A DNA stretch of 64,000 bases from Thermoplasmata archaeon (GTDB lineage: Archaea > Thermoplasmatota > Thermoplasmata > Lutacidiplasmatales > UBA184): positions 1-64,000 of the forward strand of contig DASPVQ010000027.1 in assembly GCA_035622275.1 (NCBI GenBank), given 5' to 3'. Below, piece by piece: positions 55,735-63,767 of the stretch. The position numbers were made by a program, and so were the translations under genes. The notes beneath the pieces were generated by a model. It did no database searches, was not told where the DNA came from, and was given only the letters and a program-made list of their open reading frames with translations. The stretch's first letter is position 1. Each line of letters opens with the position of its first letter.

Positions 55735-58190
55735 GTCCAGTCACTGAGCTGGCGGTTGGTGGTCCGTCGTCGCCCCGCGCGCCCGACGTCGCTGGCGGGC
55801 GTGTCGAGCGTCGCCGGTGCTCCCGGCTCGGCGGGCTCCGTCGCGGGATCCGGCGATCCGAGCCGGCGCTGGTGGCTGCCGCGCAGGAGCGATGCGGCGT
55901 CCCAGTCGAAGACCTCGGTCACTCGTGCGAGCGTCTGCGCGACGCGGTCGGCATAGTACTCCCAGTCCGGCTGCTTGGCGAACGGGCGCCCCTCGATCCA
56001 GGGCTCGACCTCCTGCGGGCTCTTGCGCGAGTCGGTGACGATCCAGGCCACGCGCATCCCGGGGATCACGTCATAGCCCTCCTGCTGCAGCTGCCGGAAC
56101 ACGCGGAGGAAGGGGAGCGCGTCCCGGGTCGCGGCGTTGTACTCGCCCTCGGCACGGACCGAGCGGGCGATCACGAGCCGCTCGGGCGGCACCGCGCGCT
56201 CGCGAACGGCCTGGACGAGCTCGCGCGATCGCCGGACCGCCGCGTCGGTGTCGCCCTTGAGCACGAGGTCGAAGACCTCGAGCAGCGCATCGGACTGGTA
56301 GTCGAAGGCGTCGGATCGTCGCGTCTCGTAGCCCCGGATGACCACCTCGTCCCGGGGCCACACGGCGTGGCCGACGTACCGCTTCTTCGCGCCGTGCGAG
56401 AACAGCGCCTCGTAGACCGACTGGAACTCGAAGGTGACGCCCTCGCGCGTGAACCGCCGCGCGACCGCCTCGCCGAACTCCTTCGCGCCCTCGAGGGACG
56501 CCACCGGCGAGCGGACGAACACGCTGTCGGTGTCGGAGTAGACGACCTCGTGCCCGTCGGCCTCGAGCTCGCCGATGATCGAGGTGATCGCCGCACGCGC
56601 GAACGACGTGATCGCCGAGCCGATGTCCTTGTTCGTGAACCGGTAGAAGCTGGACGCGAGGACGCCGTAGAACGAGTTCATCAGGATCTTGACCGCGTTC
56701 TGAAGCCCGTCGTAGTACGCCCCCAGCTCGGGGGTCTCGGCCGACCGGCCGAGCTGGCGGAACCGCTCGCGGTCGGCGAGCAGGCCGGCGAGGATCCCCG
56801 GGATGATGCCAGGACGGACCTCCGCCGAGAGGAACCGGGCGCCGGACGGAGCGACCGTCGTGCCCTCGGGCGAGAGCGTGGTGAAGCAGAGGTTGTGGGA
56901 GATGATGATCGACGGGTACATCGACTTGAAGTCGAGCACCACGACCCACGGATAGAGCCCGGCGCGGATCGCGTGGACGTAGCCGCCCTCGATCGGAGCG
57001 TCCCGGCCGAGGCGGTGCGTTGGCGGCACCCCGACGGAGCGGGCGTCGGCCGCCGGGATCAGCATCGCGTCGATGAACAGCGACGTCCGGCCGTTCAGCC
57101 CCTCCTCGAGCGGCAGCCGGGCGACGGTCGCCAGGTCGGCGGCCTTCTCCATCGCGCGCAGCCTGGCGAGGATGCGCAGGGCGAGGTCCGCGTCGTGCTC
57201 GCAGTACTCCATGACGCGCCCGGGGTCGCGCCGCCACTCCTCGGAGATGTTGCGGCGGTCGACGTCGAGCTTCGTGTCGTTCAGCAGGACCCGCGCGACG
57301 TACTGGAGGCTCTCCTGCTTCGGGCGCAGGTCCCGACGGGCGGACCACCAGGCGTCCGCGACGATGCGGCCGGTGATCTTCCAGAGGCGATCGTTCGAGC
57401 TGCGCGGCTCGCCCTTCTCCCGGCCGAGCGCCAGCGGCGGCAGGCCCAGCGCCTCGGCGCGCTCGACCAGCAGCGGCAGGTCGTAGCCGCCGATGTTGTA
57501 CCCCGTGATCACGTCCGGGTCCTCCTCCCGGACGATCCGAACGAACTCCTCGAGGATGGCGCGCTCCTCGATCTGACCGATGCGGAACGTCCGACGGGGC
57601 CGATCGGCGCCGTCCGCGACCCCGCAGATCGTGAAGATCGTGCGCTCACGGATCGCGTTCTCGATGTCGAAGGAGAGGACGCGCAGCGACGGGCGGAACG
57701 GCTCGGCCGGTCCGATCTCCCGCCGGTCCGTGACGACCCGCACGACGCAGGGGACCGTGTAGCGCGCCCGGATCTCCTCGGGCTCGTCCTCGGCGTCGAA
57801 CGCGAGCGTGAGCCCGAGGCGCCGGTCGTAGAGGAAGCGGTGAACGAAGGGGATGTCGCAGGCGAGGACGCTGGCGTCGTCGCCCTTGCGACGGTACCGG
57901 TCCCGGTACTCGGGCACCAGCCACGGACGGTGCAGGGTCACCCGGATCGCCGCGCGGTCCCGCCCACCGACCCAGGTGGTGAGACCCTCGACGCCGACGA
58001 TCTCCGGGTCGGCGGCGAGGCGCGCGCGGTCGTCGTCGGTCGGCTCCGCCAGAATGAAGTACGGCCGGAACCCGTAGTAGCGAGCGACCATCGACTCGCC
58101 CTCGCGCGTGCGGCCGAACAGCTCGACGACGACGCCGTCGTCGACGGCCTGGTACGAACCTTCGAGGAAAAACAGCTCGACCGCTCGCAC
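55731..58190 (-). CDS. Family B DNA polymerase
   Basis: 819 residues from GTG 58190. Archaeal PolB with 3'-5' exonuclease. Exo I DIE at 175-177 (SFDIENAI), Exo II GYNIGGYDLP near 230-239, Exo III YCEHDADLAL at 329-338. Polymerase motif A DFKSMYPSI at 420-428, motif B KILMNSFYGV at 501-510, motif C YSDTDS at 551-556. All catalytic carboxylates are present, so both activities should be intact. The hydrophilic tail after about 780 is variable. Its TATA box GTTAAAC (58212-58218) includes the stop codon of the upstream UDG gene and is 25 nt from the start. Confidence 0.95.
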   Translation of the reverse strand: MRAVELFFLEGSYQAVDDGVVVELFGRTREGESMVARYYGFRPYFILAEPTDDDRARLAADPEIVGVEGLTTWVGGRDRAAIRVTLHRPWLVPEYRDRYRRKGDDASVLACDIPFVHRFLYDRRLGLTLAFDAEDEPEEIRARYTVPCVVRVVTDRREIGPAEPFRPSLRVLSFDIENAIRERTIFTICGVADGADRPRRTFRIGQIEERAILEEFVRIVREEDPDVITGYNIGGYDLPLLVERAEALGLPPLALGREKGEPRSSNDRLWKITGRIVADAWWSARRDLRPKQESLQYVARVLLNDTKLDVDRRNISEEWRRDPGRVMEYCEHDADLALRILARLRAMEKAADLATVARLPLEEGLNGRTSLFIDAMLIPAADARSVGVPPTHRLGRDAPIEGGYVHAIRAGLYPWVVVLDFKSMYPSIIISHNLCFTTLSPEGTTVAPSGARFLSAEVRPGIIPGILAGLLADRERFRQLGRSAETPELGAYYDGLQNAVKILMNSFYGVLASSFYRFTNKDIGSAITSFARAAITSIIGELEADGHEVVYSDTDSVFVRSPVASLEGAKEFGEAVARRFTREGVTFEFQSVYEALFSHGAKKRYVGHAVWPRDEVVIRGYETRRSDAFDYQSDALLEVFDLVLKGDTDAAVRRSRELVQAVRERAVPPERLVIARSVRAEGEYNAATRDALPFLRVFRQLQQEGYDVIPGMRVAWIVTDSRKSPQEVEPWIEGRPFAKQPDWEYYADRVAQTLARVTEVFDWDAASLLRGSHQRRLGSPDPATEPAEPGAPATLDTPASDVGRAGRRRTTNRQLSDWT

Positions 58191-58211
58191 GCTCCGGCGA
58201 GCCCGGGACGA

Positions 58212-58218
58212 GTTAAAC
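58212..58218 (-). promoter_or_regulatory. TATA box of DNA polymerase B
   Basis: Minus-strand GTTTAAC is centred 25 nt before the polymerase GTG and contains the TAA stop of the preceding UDG gene. Confidence 0.5.
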
Positions 58219-58827
58219 GGGTTGCGCGGGCGTCTCGCGCAGCCAGCGCCCGAGACGCTCGACGTCGGCGCCCCAGCGCGCGGCGAGCTGTCGCGAGCGC
58301 AGCGCGGCCGCGGGGTGGATCATCGGGAAGATTGGCCCACGTCCGGCGGTGCGGGGTCGGCCGGCGGCCTGCAGCATCGCCGGAGCGGAGGGGTCCAGCA
58401 CCCGGAGCGCGTGGGCGCCGAGGGTCACGAGCCGCTCGGGCGCGAGCAGGTCGAGCTGTCGCTCGAGGTACGGCCGGCAAGCGCTCGCCGCTCGCGGCTC
58501 GAACCGATTGGCGGGCGGGCGGCACTTGATGAGGTTGAGGACGCCGAAGTCGCCCGCCGCCAGTCCCAGGGATCGGATCGCCTCATCGAGCCGTCGCCCG
58601 GACCGTCCCACGAACGGGAGACCCGTCGCATCCTCCGCGGCCCCGGGCGCTTCCCCGACGAACACGATCCGGGGGGCGAGCCCTCCGCGGTAAACCACCG
58701 CATGGGTGCGCGAACGCCCCAGCGGGCACTTCTGGCACGTCGCGATCTCCCGGGAGAGCGCGCGCCACCGCCGACGCCATCCGGCAGGCGGTCTCGTCCG
58801 CGGTCCACCGGCGTACGTGCCCATCAT
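58213..58827 (-). CDS. udg: Uracil-DNA glycosylase, family 4 (iron-sulfur)
   Basis: 204 residues from ATG 58827; an ATG directly after it, and a longer frame reaching into the S12 promoter, are less likely. It removes uracil from DNA. The four cluster cysteines are in ATCQKCPLG, LIKCRPPANR and SACRPYLERQ. Motif A is GEAPGAAEDATGLPFVG and motif B is MIHPAAAL. It is upstream of and co-directional with polymerase B (22 bp), a natural repair-replication pair. Confidence 0.92.
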   Translation of the reverse strand: MMGTYAGGPRTRPPAGWRRRWRALSREIATCQKCPLGRSRTHAVVYRGGLAPRIVFVGEAPGAAEDATGLPFVGRSGRRLDEAIRSLGLAAGDFGVLNLIKCRPPANRFEPRAASACRPYLERQLDLLAPERLVTLGAHALRVLDPSAPAMLQAAGRPRTAGRGPIFPMIHPAAALRSRQLAARWGADVERLGRWLRETPAQPV

Positions 58828-58878
58828 CGCGGCGCGAGACGGCCGGCGGCACTTACGCGCTCGCTCGCCGGGACGCAC

Positions 58879-58888
58879 CTTAAATAGG
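58879..58888 (+). promoter_or_regulatory. TATA box of the S12-S7-EF-2 operon
   Basis: CTTAAATAGG is centred 36 nt before ATG 58920. It is a close match to the archaeal consensus for a highly expressed operon. Confidence 0.65.
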
Positions 58889-58919
58889 GGTACCCTGTGG
58901 CTCGGCCTCTCCGCCGATT

Positions 58920-59354
58920 ATGCCGCCGCCGTCGGGCCTCAACACCGCCGGGCGACTCGCCGCCCTCCGCCAGCGGCGACGCTGGTCCGACCGGTACTAC
59001 AAGCGGCGCACGCTCCACCTCAAGGAGCGCTCCGATCCGCTCGAGGGAGCTCCGCAGGCCCGCGGGATCGTGATCGAGAAGGTCGGCGTCGAGGCCAAGC
59101 AACCGAACTCCGCGATCCGCAAGTGCATCAAGGTCCAGCTGATCAAGAACGGGCGCCAGGTCACGGCGTTCGCCGTCGGCGACGGGGCGATCAACTTCAT
59201 CGACGAGCACGACGAGGTCCTCGTCGAGGGCATCGGCGGCCGCATGGGGCGGTCGTACGGCGACATCCCCGGGGTGCGCTACAAGGTGATCCAGGTCAAC
59301 GGCGTCTCGCTCGATGAGCTCGTACGCGGCCGCAAGGAGAAGCCGGCCCGATGA
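58920..59354 (+). CDS. rps12: Ribosomal protein S12 (uS12)
   Basis: 144 residues, archaeal length. It lies at the decoding centre. [17 protein letters not shown] starts the protein, with [19 protein letters not shown] (loop carrying the conserved Pro/Asn/Ser) and [17 protein letters not shown]. The stop overlaps the S7 start by ATGA. Confidence 0.97.
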   Translation: MPPPSGLNTAGRLAALRQRRRWSDRYYKRRTLHLKERSDPLEGAPQARGIVIEKVGVEAKQPNSAIRKCIKVQLIKNGRQVTAFAVGDGAINFIDEHDEVLVEGIGGRMGRSYGDIPGVRYKVIQVNGVSLDELVRGRKEKPAR

Positions 59355-60013
59355 GCGGCGATCCGGTGCCGATCCCCCCGGCCGAGCCGACCGGCGAGGA
59401 CGTCGGTCCTATCGTCCAGCGTCCCCAGCCAGCGGCTCCGCCCCCGTTCCCCGTGCCCCCGCTGTTCGGCAAGTACCCGTTCGAGGGGGTCGAGGTCCAC
59501 GACCCCGGGCTCGTGCCGTACCTGTATCTGCACGCGGTCTACGCGCCCCACACGGAGGGGCGTCTCTCGGGGAAGCCGTTCCTCAAGACGCGCATGCACC
59601 TGGTCGAGCGGCTGGCGAACCACCTGATGAAGGGCGGCAAGTTCACCGGCAAGAAGTCGAAGGCGCTCGCGACGGTGCGCAGCGCGTTCGACGAGCTCGC
59701 GAAGCGAGAGGGGGCGAACCCACTGCAGCTCCTGGTCGACGCGGTCGAGAACGCCGCGCCGCGCGAGGAGGTCACGCGGCTCCAGTTCGGCGGGATCAGC
59801 GTCCCGCGGGCGGTGGATGCCTCGCCCGCCCGGCGGCTGAACGTGGCGATTCGCAACCTCGCCCTCGGCGCGATCCAGGCCTCGCGCAAGTCCACGAAGC
59901 CGATCCACACCTGCCTCGCGGACGAGATCGCGCTGGCCGCGAAGGGCAACCTGTCGAGCTTCGCCGTGGGTCGCAAGGAAGAGGTCGAACGCGTCGCCCA
60001 GTCGGCCCGCTGA
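59351..60013 (+). CDS. rps7: Ribosomal protein S7 (uS7)
   Basis: 220 residues. A Pro-rich N-terminal extension of about 40 residues precedes the conserved domain [43 protein letters not shown] and the C-terminal [28 protein letters not shown] are typical of archaeal uS7 (cores shown in parts). It is a head protein of the 30S subunit, translated by ATGA overlap with S12; EF-2 follows 22 bp later. Confidence 0.96.
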   Translation: MSGDPVPIPPAEPTGEDVGPIVQRPQPAAPPPFPVPPLFGKYPFEGVEVHDPGLVPYLYLHAVYAPHTEGRLSGKPFLKTRMHLVERLANHLMKGGKFTGKKSKALATVRSAFDELAKREGANPLQLLVDAVENAAPREEVTRLQFGGISVPRAVDASPARRLNVAIRNLALGAIQASRKSTKPIHTCLADEIALAAKGNLSSFAVGRKEEVERVAQSAR

Positions 60014-60019
60014 GGCCGC

Positions 60020-60026
60020 AAGGAGG
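60020..60026 (+). promoter_or_regulatory. Shine-Dalgarno of EF-2
   Basis: AAGGAGG lies nine bases before GTG 60036. It is a full anti-16S match and fixes the GTG start. Confidence 0.75.
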
Positions 60027-60035
60027 GACAGCACC

Positions 60036-62237
60036 GTGACGCATATCCGGGCGGAGTTGGCGAAGGCCATCCCCGAGATGATGCACCAGGTCGACAAGAT
60101 CCGCAACATCGGGATCGTCGCTCACATCCATCACGGCAAGACGACCCTCAGCGACAACCTCCTCGCCGCCGCCGGCATGATCTCGAACGAGCTCGCCGGA
60201 AAGCAGTTGCTGCTCAACTTCGACGAGCAAGAGCAGGCGCGCCTCCTCACGATCAACAACGCCGACGTCTCGATCGTCCACGAGTACGAGAAATCGAACT
60301 ACCTGATCAACCTCATCGACACGCCGGGCCACGTCGACTTCGGCGGGGACGTCACGCGCGCGATGCGCGCGGTCGACGGGGCGGTCGTCGTCGTCTGCGC
60401 GGTCGAGGGCGTCATGGCACAGACCGAGACGGTGCTGCGCCAGGCGCTCCGCGAGAAGGTCAAGCCGGTCCTGTTCATCAACAAGGTCGACCGAGCGATC
60501 AAGGAGCTCCAGCTGACGCCGGAATCACTGCAGCGGCGCTTCGCGACGATCATCTCCGAGGTCAACGAGCTGATACGGCGCATGGCCCCCGAGGAGTTCG
60601 TCGACGCCTGGAGCGTCGACCCGCGCGACGGGTCCGTCGCCTTCGGCTCCGGCTATGAGAACTGGGCGATCAGCGTGCCGTACATGCAGCGGACCGGCGT
60701 GAAGTTTCCCGACATCATCGAGTACGTCACGAGCGGCCGGTCGAAGGAGATCGCGCAGCGCGCGAAGATCAACGACGTGATCTTCGACATGGTGGTCAAG
60801 CACCTTCCCAGCCCGCGCGTCGCGCAGCAGTACCGCATCCCGAACATCTGGCGGGGCGACATCGGCTCGCCGATCGGTCAGGCGATGCTCGCGACGGATG
60901 CCGCGGGCCCGACGGCGTTCATGGTCACCGACATCACCATGGACCCGAACGCCGGCGAGATCGCGACCGGCCGGGTCTTCTCCGGCAAGCTGCAGAAGGG
61001 CATGGAGCTGCAGATCATCGGGACCAAGATCAAGAACCGGATCCAGCACGTCTCGCTCTTCATGGGCCCCGAGCGGCTGATGGTCGAGGAGGTCACGGCC
61101 GGCAACATCGGCGCGGTCATCGGCCTCACGGACGCGTTCGCGGGGACGACCACGTCGACGGCCGTGGACATGGTGCCGTTCGAGGAGATCCGGCACGTCT
61201 CGGAGCCGGTCGTCACGGTCGCGATCGAGCCCAAGCGGATGGCCGATCTGCCCAAGCTGATCGAGACGATGCGCAAGGTCGCCAAGGAGGACGCGAGCCT
61301 GCGGGTCGAGATCAACCCCGAAACGGGGGAGCACCTGCTGAGCGGGATGGGCGAGCTCCACCTCGAGATCACCCAGTACCGGATCGTCAACGACTACAAG
61401 GTCGAGATCGAGTCGTCCAAGCCGATCGTCGTCTACCGCGAGCTCGTCCAGCATCCGGGCGGCCCGTTCGAGGGCAAGTCCCCGAACAAGCACAACCGCT
61501 TCTACCTCGAGGTGGAGCCGCTCCCGATGCCGGTCGTCCAGGCGATCAAGGACGGCGAGGTCCCCCAGGGCAAGTCGTTCAAGGACGTCAAGACCCTCGT
61601 CACCAAGCTCGAGGGGCTGGGGATCCCGCGGGACGAGGGCCGGGGGATCGTCGCGGTCGAGGGGACGAACGTCCTGTTCGACGTCACGAAGGGCATCCAG
61701 TACCTCAACGAGACGATGGACCTCATCGTCGACGCGTTCAAGGAGGCGATGAACCGCGGCCCGCTCGCGAACGAGAAGGTCTACGGCCTCAAGGTCCGAC
61801 TCGTCGACGCCAAGCTCCACGAGGACTCGATCCACCGCGGTCCGGCCCAGACGATCCCCGCCGCCCGGTCCGGGATGTACGGCGCGATGGTGCTCGCCGA
61901 CCGGATCCTGCTCGAGCCGTTCCAGAAGGTGACGGTGAACGTCCCGCAGGAGGTGCTCGCCGGCGCGACCCGGGAGCTCCAGCGTCGCCGCGGCGAGATC
62001 CTCGACATGACGAGCGTCGGCGACCTGCAGACGATCACGGCGAAGGTCCCGGTCGCCGAGATGTTCGGCTTCGCCTCCGACATCCGCAGCGCGACCGCCG
62101 GCAAGGTGCTCTGGTCGACCGAGTCGATGGGCTTCGAGCCGGTGCCGGTCGAGCTCCAGCCCGGCGTGGTCGCGGAGATCCGCCAGCGCCGGGGGCTCAA
62201 GCCCGAACCCTACGACGCGGCCTACTACGCCGGGTGA
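60036..62237 (+). CDS. fusA: Translation elongation factor 2
   Basis: 733 residues. EF-2 drives ribosome translocation with GTP. G3 DTPGHVDF (95-102) and G4 NKVD are standard, and the diphthamide loop LHEDSIHRGPAQ carries the modifiable His 600. Two motifs are unusual: G1 is AHIHHGKTT, with His 32 in place of the near-universal Asp, and the G2/switch-I motif RGITI is RLLTI (69-73). The rest aligns with archaeal EF-2 through to the C-terminal RPEPYDAxYYA-type ending. A strong Shine-Dalgarno precedes the GTG. Only one EF-2 is in the window. Confidence 0.95.
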   Translation: MTHIRAELAKAIPEMMHQVDKIRNIGIVAHIHHGKTTLSDNLLAAAGMISNELAGKQLLLNFDEQEQARLLTINNADVSIVHEYEKSNYLINLIDTPGHVDFGGDVTRAMRAVDGAVVVVCAVEGVMAQTETVLRQALREKVKPVLFINKVDRAIKELQLTPESLQRRFATIISEVNELIRRMAPEEFVDAWSVDPRDGSVAFGSGYENWAISVPYMQRTGVKFPDIIEYVTSGRSKEIAQRAKINDVIFDMVVKHLPSPRVAQQYRIPNIWRGDIGSPIGQAMLATDAAGPTAFMVTDITMDPNAGEIATGRVFSGKLQKGMELQIIGTKIKNRIQHVSLFMGPERLMVEEVTAGNIGAVIGLTDAFAGTTTSTAVDMVPFEEIRHVSEPVVTVAIEPKRMADLPKLIETMRKVAKEDASLRVEINPETGEHLLSGMGELHLEITQYRIVNDYKVEIESSKPIVVYRELVQHPGGPFEGKSPNKHNRFYLEVEPLPMPVVQAIKDGEVPQGKSFKDVKTLVTKLEGLGIPRDEGRGIVAVEGTNVLFDVTKGIQYLNETMDLIVDAFKEAMNRGPLANEKVYGLKVRLVDAKLHEDSIHRGPAQTIPAARSGMYGAMVLADRILLEPFQKVTVNVPQEVLAGATRELQRRRGEILDMTSVGDLQTITAKVPVAEMFGFASDIRSATAGKVLWSTESMGFEPVPVELQPGVVAEIRQRRGLKPEPYDAAYYAG

Positions 62238-62243
62238 GCCAGT

Positions 62244-62370
62244 TCCTACTACGAACTGTAGTAGCTACTTCCTTCCTTTCTTACTACGTACCGTAGTAGC
62301 TACGGCGGACATCACCTACTACGATCCGTAGTAGGTTACGTCCCAATACCTACTACGACGCATAGTAGGT
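62244..62370. repeat. Array of four 23-bp palindromes
   Basis: Four copies start near 62244, 62279, 62314 and 62348. Each has arms of ACCTACTAC and GTAGTAGGT (with outer changes in copies 1 and 2 and one inner change in copy 4) around a 5-base spacer that always begins with G. Linkers are 12, 12 and 11 bases, giving a 34-35 bp period. The array fills a convergent gap between EF-2 and ogt and is clearly AT-richer than its surroundings. Copy 3 is perfect. A related site lies at 21284-21305. Confidence 0.9.
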
Positions 62371-62411
62371 AAGCGAACCGTTCGGCGCCGGGCGCGGGGA
62401 TGGGCCGCGGT

Positions 62412-62993
62412 TCACGCCGTCGCGGAGGAGACGTCGAGCGTCCGCTGGGAGCGGTCCCGCGGCCCTTCGGCGGAGCGGGAGCGGATCGGCCAGGCACCCT
62501 CGTGGTCGAGGAGCCAGCGCTTCCTCCAGAGGCCCAGTCCGTAACCGGTGATCGAGCCCCCGGTGCCGATCACGCGATGGCAGGGGATCACGATCGGTAT
62601 CGGATTGCGGGCCATGGCGCCGCCCACGGCCCGGGCGGACCCGCCGTAGCCGGCCCGACGGGCCAGCTCGGCGTAGGTGAGGGTCTGCCCCGCCCCGACG
62701 CCGCGCAGGGTCGCCCAGACGGTGCGGTCGAACTCGGAGGCGGTGTCCGGATCGACCTCGAGCTCGAAGCCGCGGCGGTCGCCGCGGAAGTACTCCTGGA
62801 GCTGGCGGGGCGGGCTGCCGGCGGGGAACGGCGCCTTGCGCCGGGCCGCACCGACCGGCGTACCGGTCTGGGCCACGCCGTTCTCGAGGAGGTCCACGAC
62901 CCGCACGGTCGAACCGCGATAGGCGACGCGGAACGTACCGATCGGCGTGGGGACGTCCGCGAACTCGACGGAGAGGTCCACGGGCCGCGACAC
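62412..62993 (-). CDS. ogt: Methylated-DNA-protein cysteine methyltransferase
   Basis: 193 residues. It repairs O6-alkylguanine by suicidal transfer to its own Cys. The active site IVIPCHRVIG (about 145-154) and the GYGLGLWRKRWLLDHEGA ending are intact. DRTVWATLRGVGAGQTLTYAELARRAG forms the helix-turn-helix DNA-binding part (core shown), with Asn of MARNPIPIVI conserved. An N-terminal domain of about 75 residues is present as in Ogt. Its 3' end faces the palindrome array. Confidence 0.93.
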   Translation of the reverse strand: MSRPVDLSVEFADVPTPIGTFRVAYRGSTVRVVDLLENGVAQTGTPVGAARRKAPFPAGSPPRQLQEYFRGDRRGFELEVDPDTASEFDRTVWATLRGVGAGQTLTYAELARRAGYGGSARAVGGAMARNPIPIVIPCHRVIGTGGSITGYGLGLWRKRWLLDHEGAWPIRSRSAEGPRDRSQRTLDVSSATA

Positions 62994-63015
62994 GCTGTCC
63001 TGCCTTATCTGCCTT

Positions 63016-63735
63016 CTAGTCCGCGGCGGGAGAGGTCGCGAAACGCTCCCCGCCGGCGACGGACTCGAGGCCCGTCGGCCCGATGCGGAACTCGGCCGAG
63101 GCCTCGGGCCGGCTCCGGTGCTTCACGAGGACCGCCCGCCGCCGCGCGCCGGCGAGGCGCTCGAAGCGCAGGATCGTCTTCGCCGCGTGGTTCAGGAACG
63201 ATCCGCCGAGGGGCTCGAGGGTCCCCGCGCTCACGCTGCGCCAGACCTGGTTCGTGAGGACGACCGGGACCTCGGCCTGCAGGGCCGTCGCGACGAGCTC
63301 GGCGAGCTCCAGGCTGAGCGCCTGTCGCGCCTCGTCCTCGTCCGATCCCGACAGCGAGAGCCGGTAGTAGTAGGTCGCCGAGTCGACGACGATCAGGCCG
63401 ACCGGACGCTGGCCCTCCCGGGTGAGCGCGCAGGCGGTCGCGATCGCCCGCCCCTGCTCGGCGAGGTCGCGCGGCGTGGACAGGAGGATGCGGTGCAGCA
63501 GTCGCTCGAGCTCGTCGCCCGCGATCGCCCGGAGCCGGTCGACGCTCACCCCCTCGGTGTCGACGTAGAAGACCCAGCGGTCCTCCCGCGCGGCCCGGAC
63601 CGCGAGCTCGAGGCAGAACAGCGTCTTGCCGCTCCCGCCCTCCCCGTAGATCTCGGTAAGGCAGTCGGTCTCGAGCCCCCCGCCGAGGAGGCCGTCGATC
63701 GATCCGATCCCCGTCGGCCAGCGCTCGGTCGGCAC
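63016..63735 (-). CDS. radB: RadB, RecA-family recombination protein
   Basis: 239 residues from GTG 63735. RadB is the short euryarchaeal RadA paralogue without the N-terminal domain. Walker A is GEGGSGKT (31-38) and Walker B region is VGLIVVDSATYYYRL. The L1/L2-like part is VPVVLTNQVWRSV, and GGSFLNHAAKTILRFERL is near the C-terminus. A TATA-like CATTAAG is 29 nt upstream and contains the stop codon of the preceding gene, as for polymerase B. Confidence 0.92.
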   Translation of the reverse strand: MPTERWPTGIGSIDGLLGGGLETDCLTEIYGEGGSGKTLFCLELAVRAAREDRWVFYVDTEGVSVDRLRAIAGDELERLLHRILLSTPRDLAEQGRAIATACALTREGQRPVGLIVVDSATYYYRLSLSGSDEDEARQALSLELAELVATALQAEVPVVLTNQVWRSVSAGTLEPLGGSFLNHAAKTILRFERLAGARRRAVLVKHRSRPEASAEFRIGPTGLESVAGGERFATSPAAD

Positions 63736-63760
63736 GCGGCTCGCGAGAGGGTCGAGGCGC

Positions 63761-63767
63761 CTTAATG
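63761..63767 (-). promoter_or_regulatory. TATA-like box of radB
   Basis: Minus-strand CATTAAG is centred 29 nt before the radB GTG and includes the TAA stop of the RNase-J-like gene. Confidence 0.45.

Noticed and set aside
54852-58529. A 1225-codon plus-strand open frame
   Set aside because: It is antisense to polymerase B and has the Arg/Asp/Val-skewed composition of a GC-rich shadow frame; PolB motifs on the minus strand are decisive.
62221-62229. A fifth array half-site, CCTACTACG
   Set aside because: It encodes the conserved Ala-Tyr-Tyr-Ala end of EF-2 and is out of phase with the 35-bp period.
62244-62370. CRISPR array
   Set aside because: Units are palindromes separated by only 11-12 bases, with no spacers of CRISPR length and no cas genes.
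63363-63375. GTAGTAGTAGG resembling the palindrome arm
   Set aside because: It lies inside radB and encodes consecutive tyrosines; no opposing arm is present.
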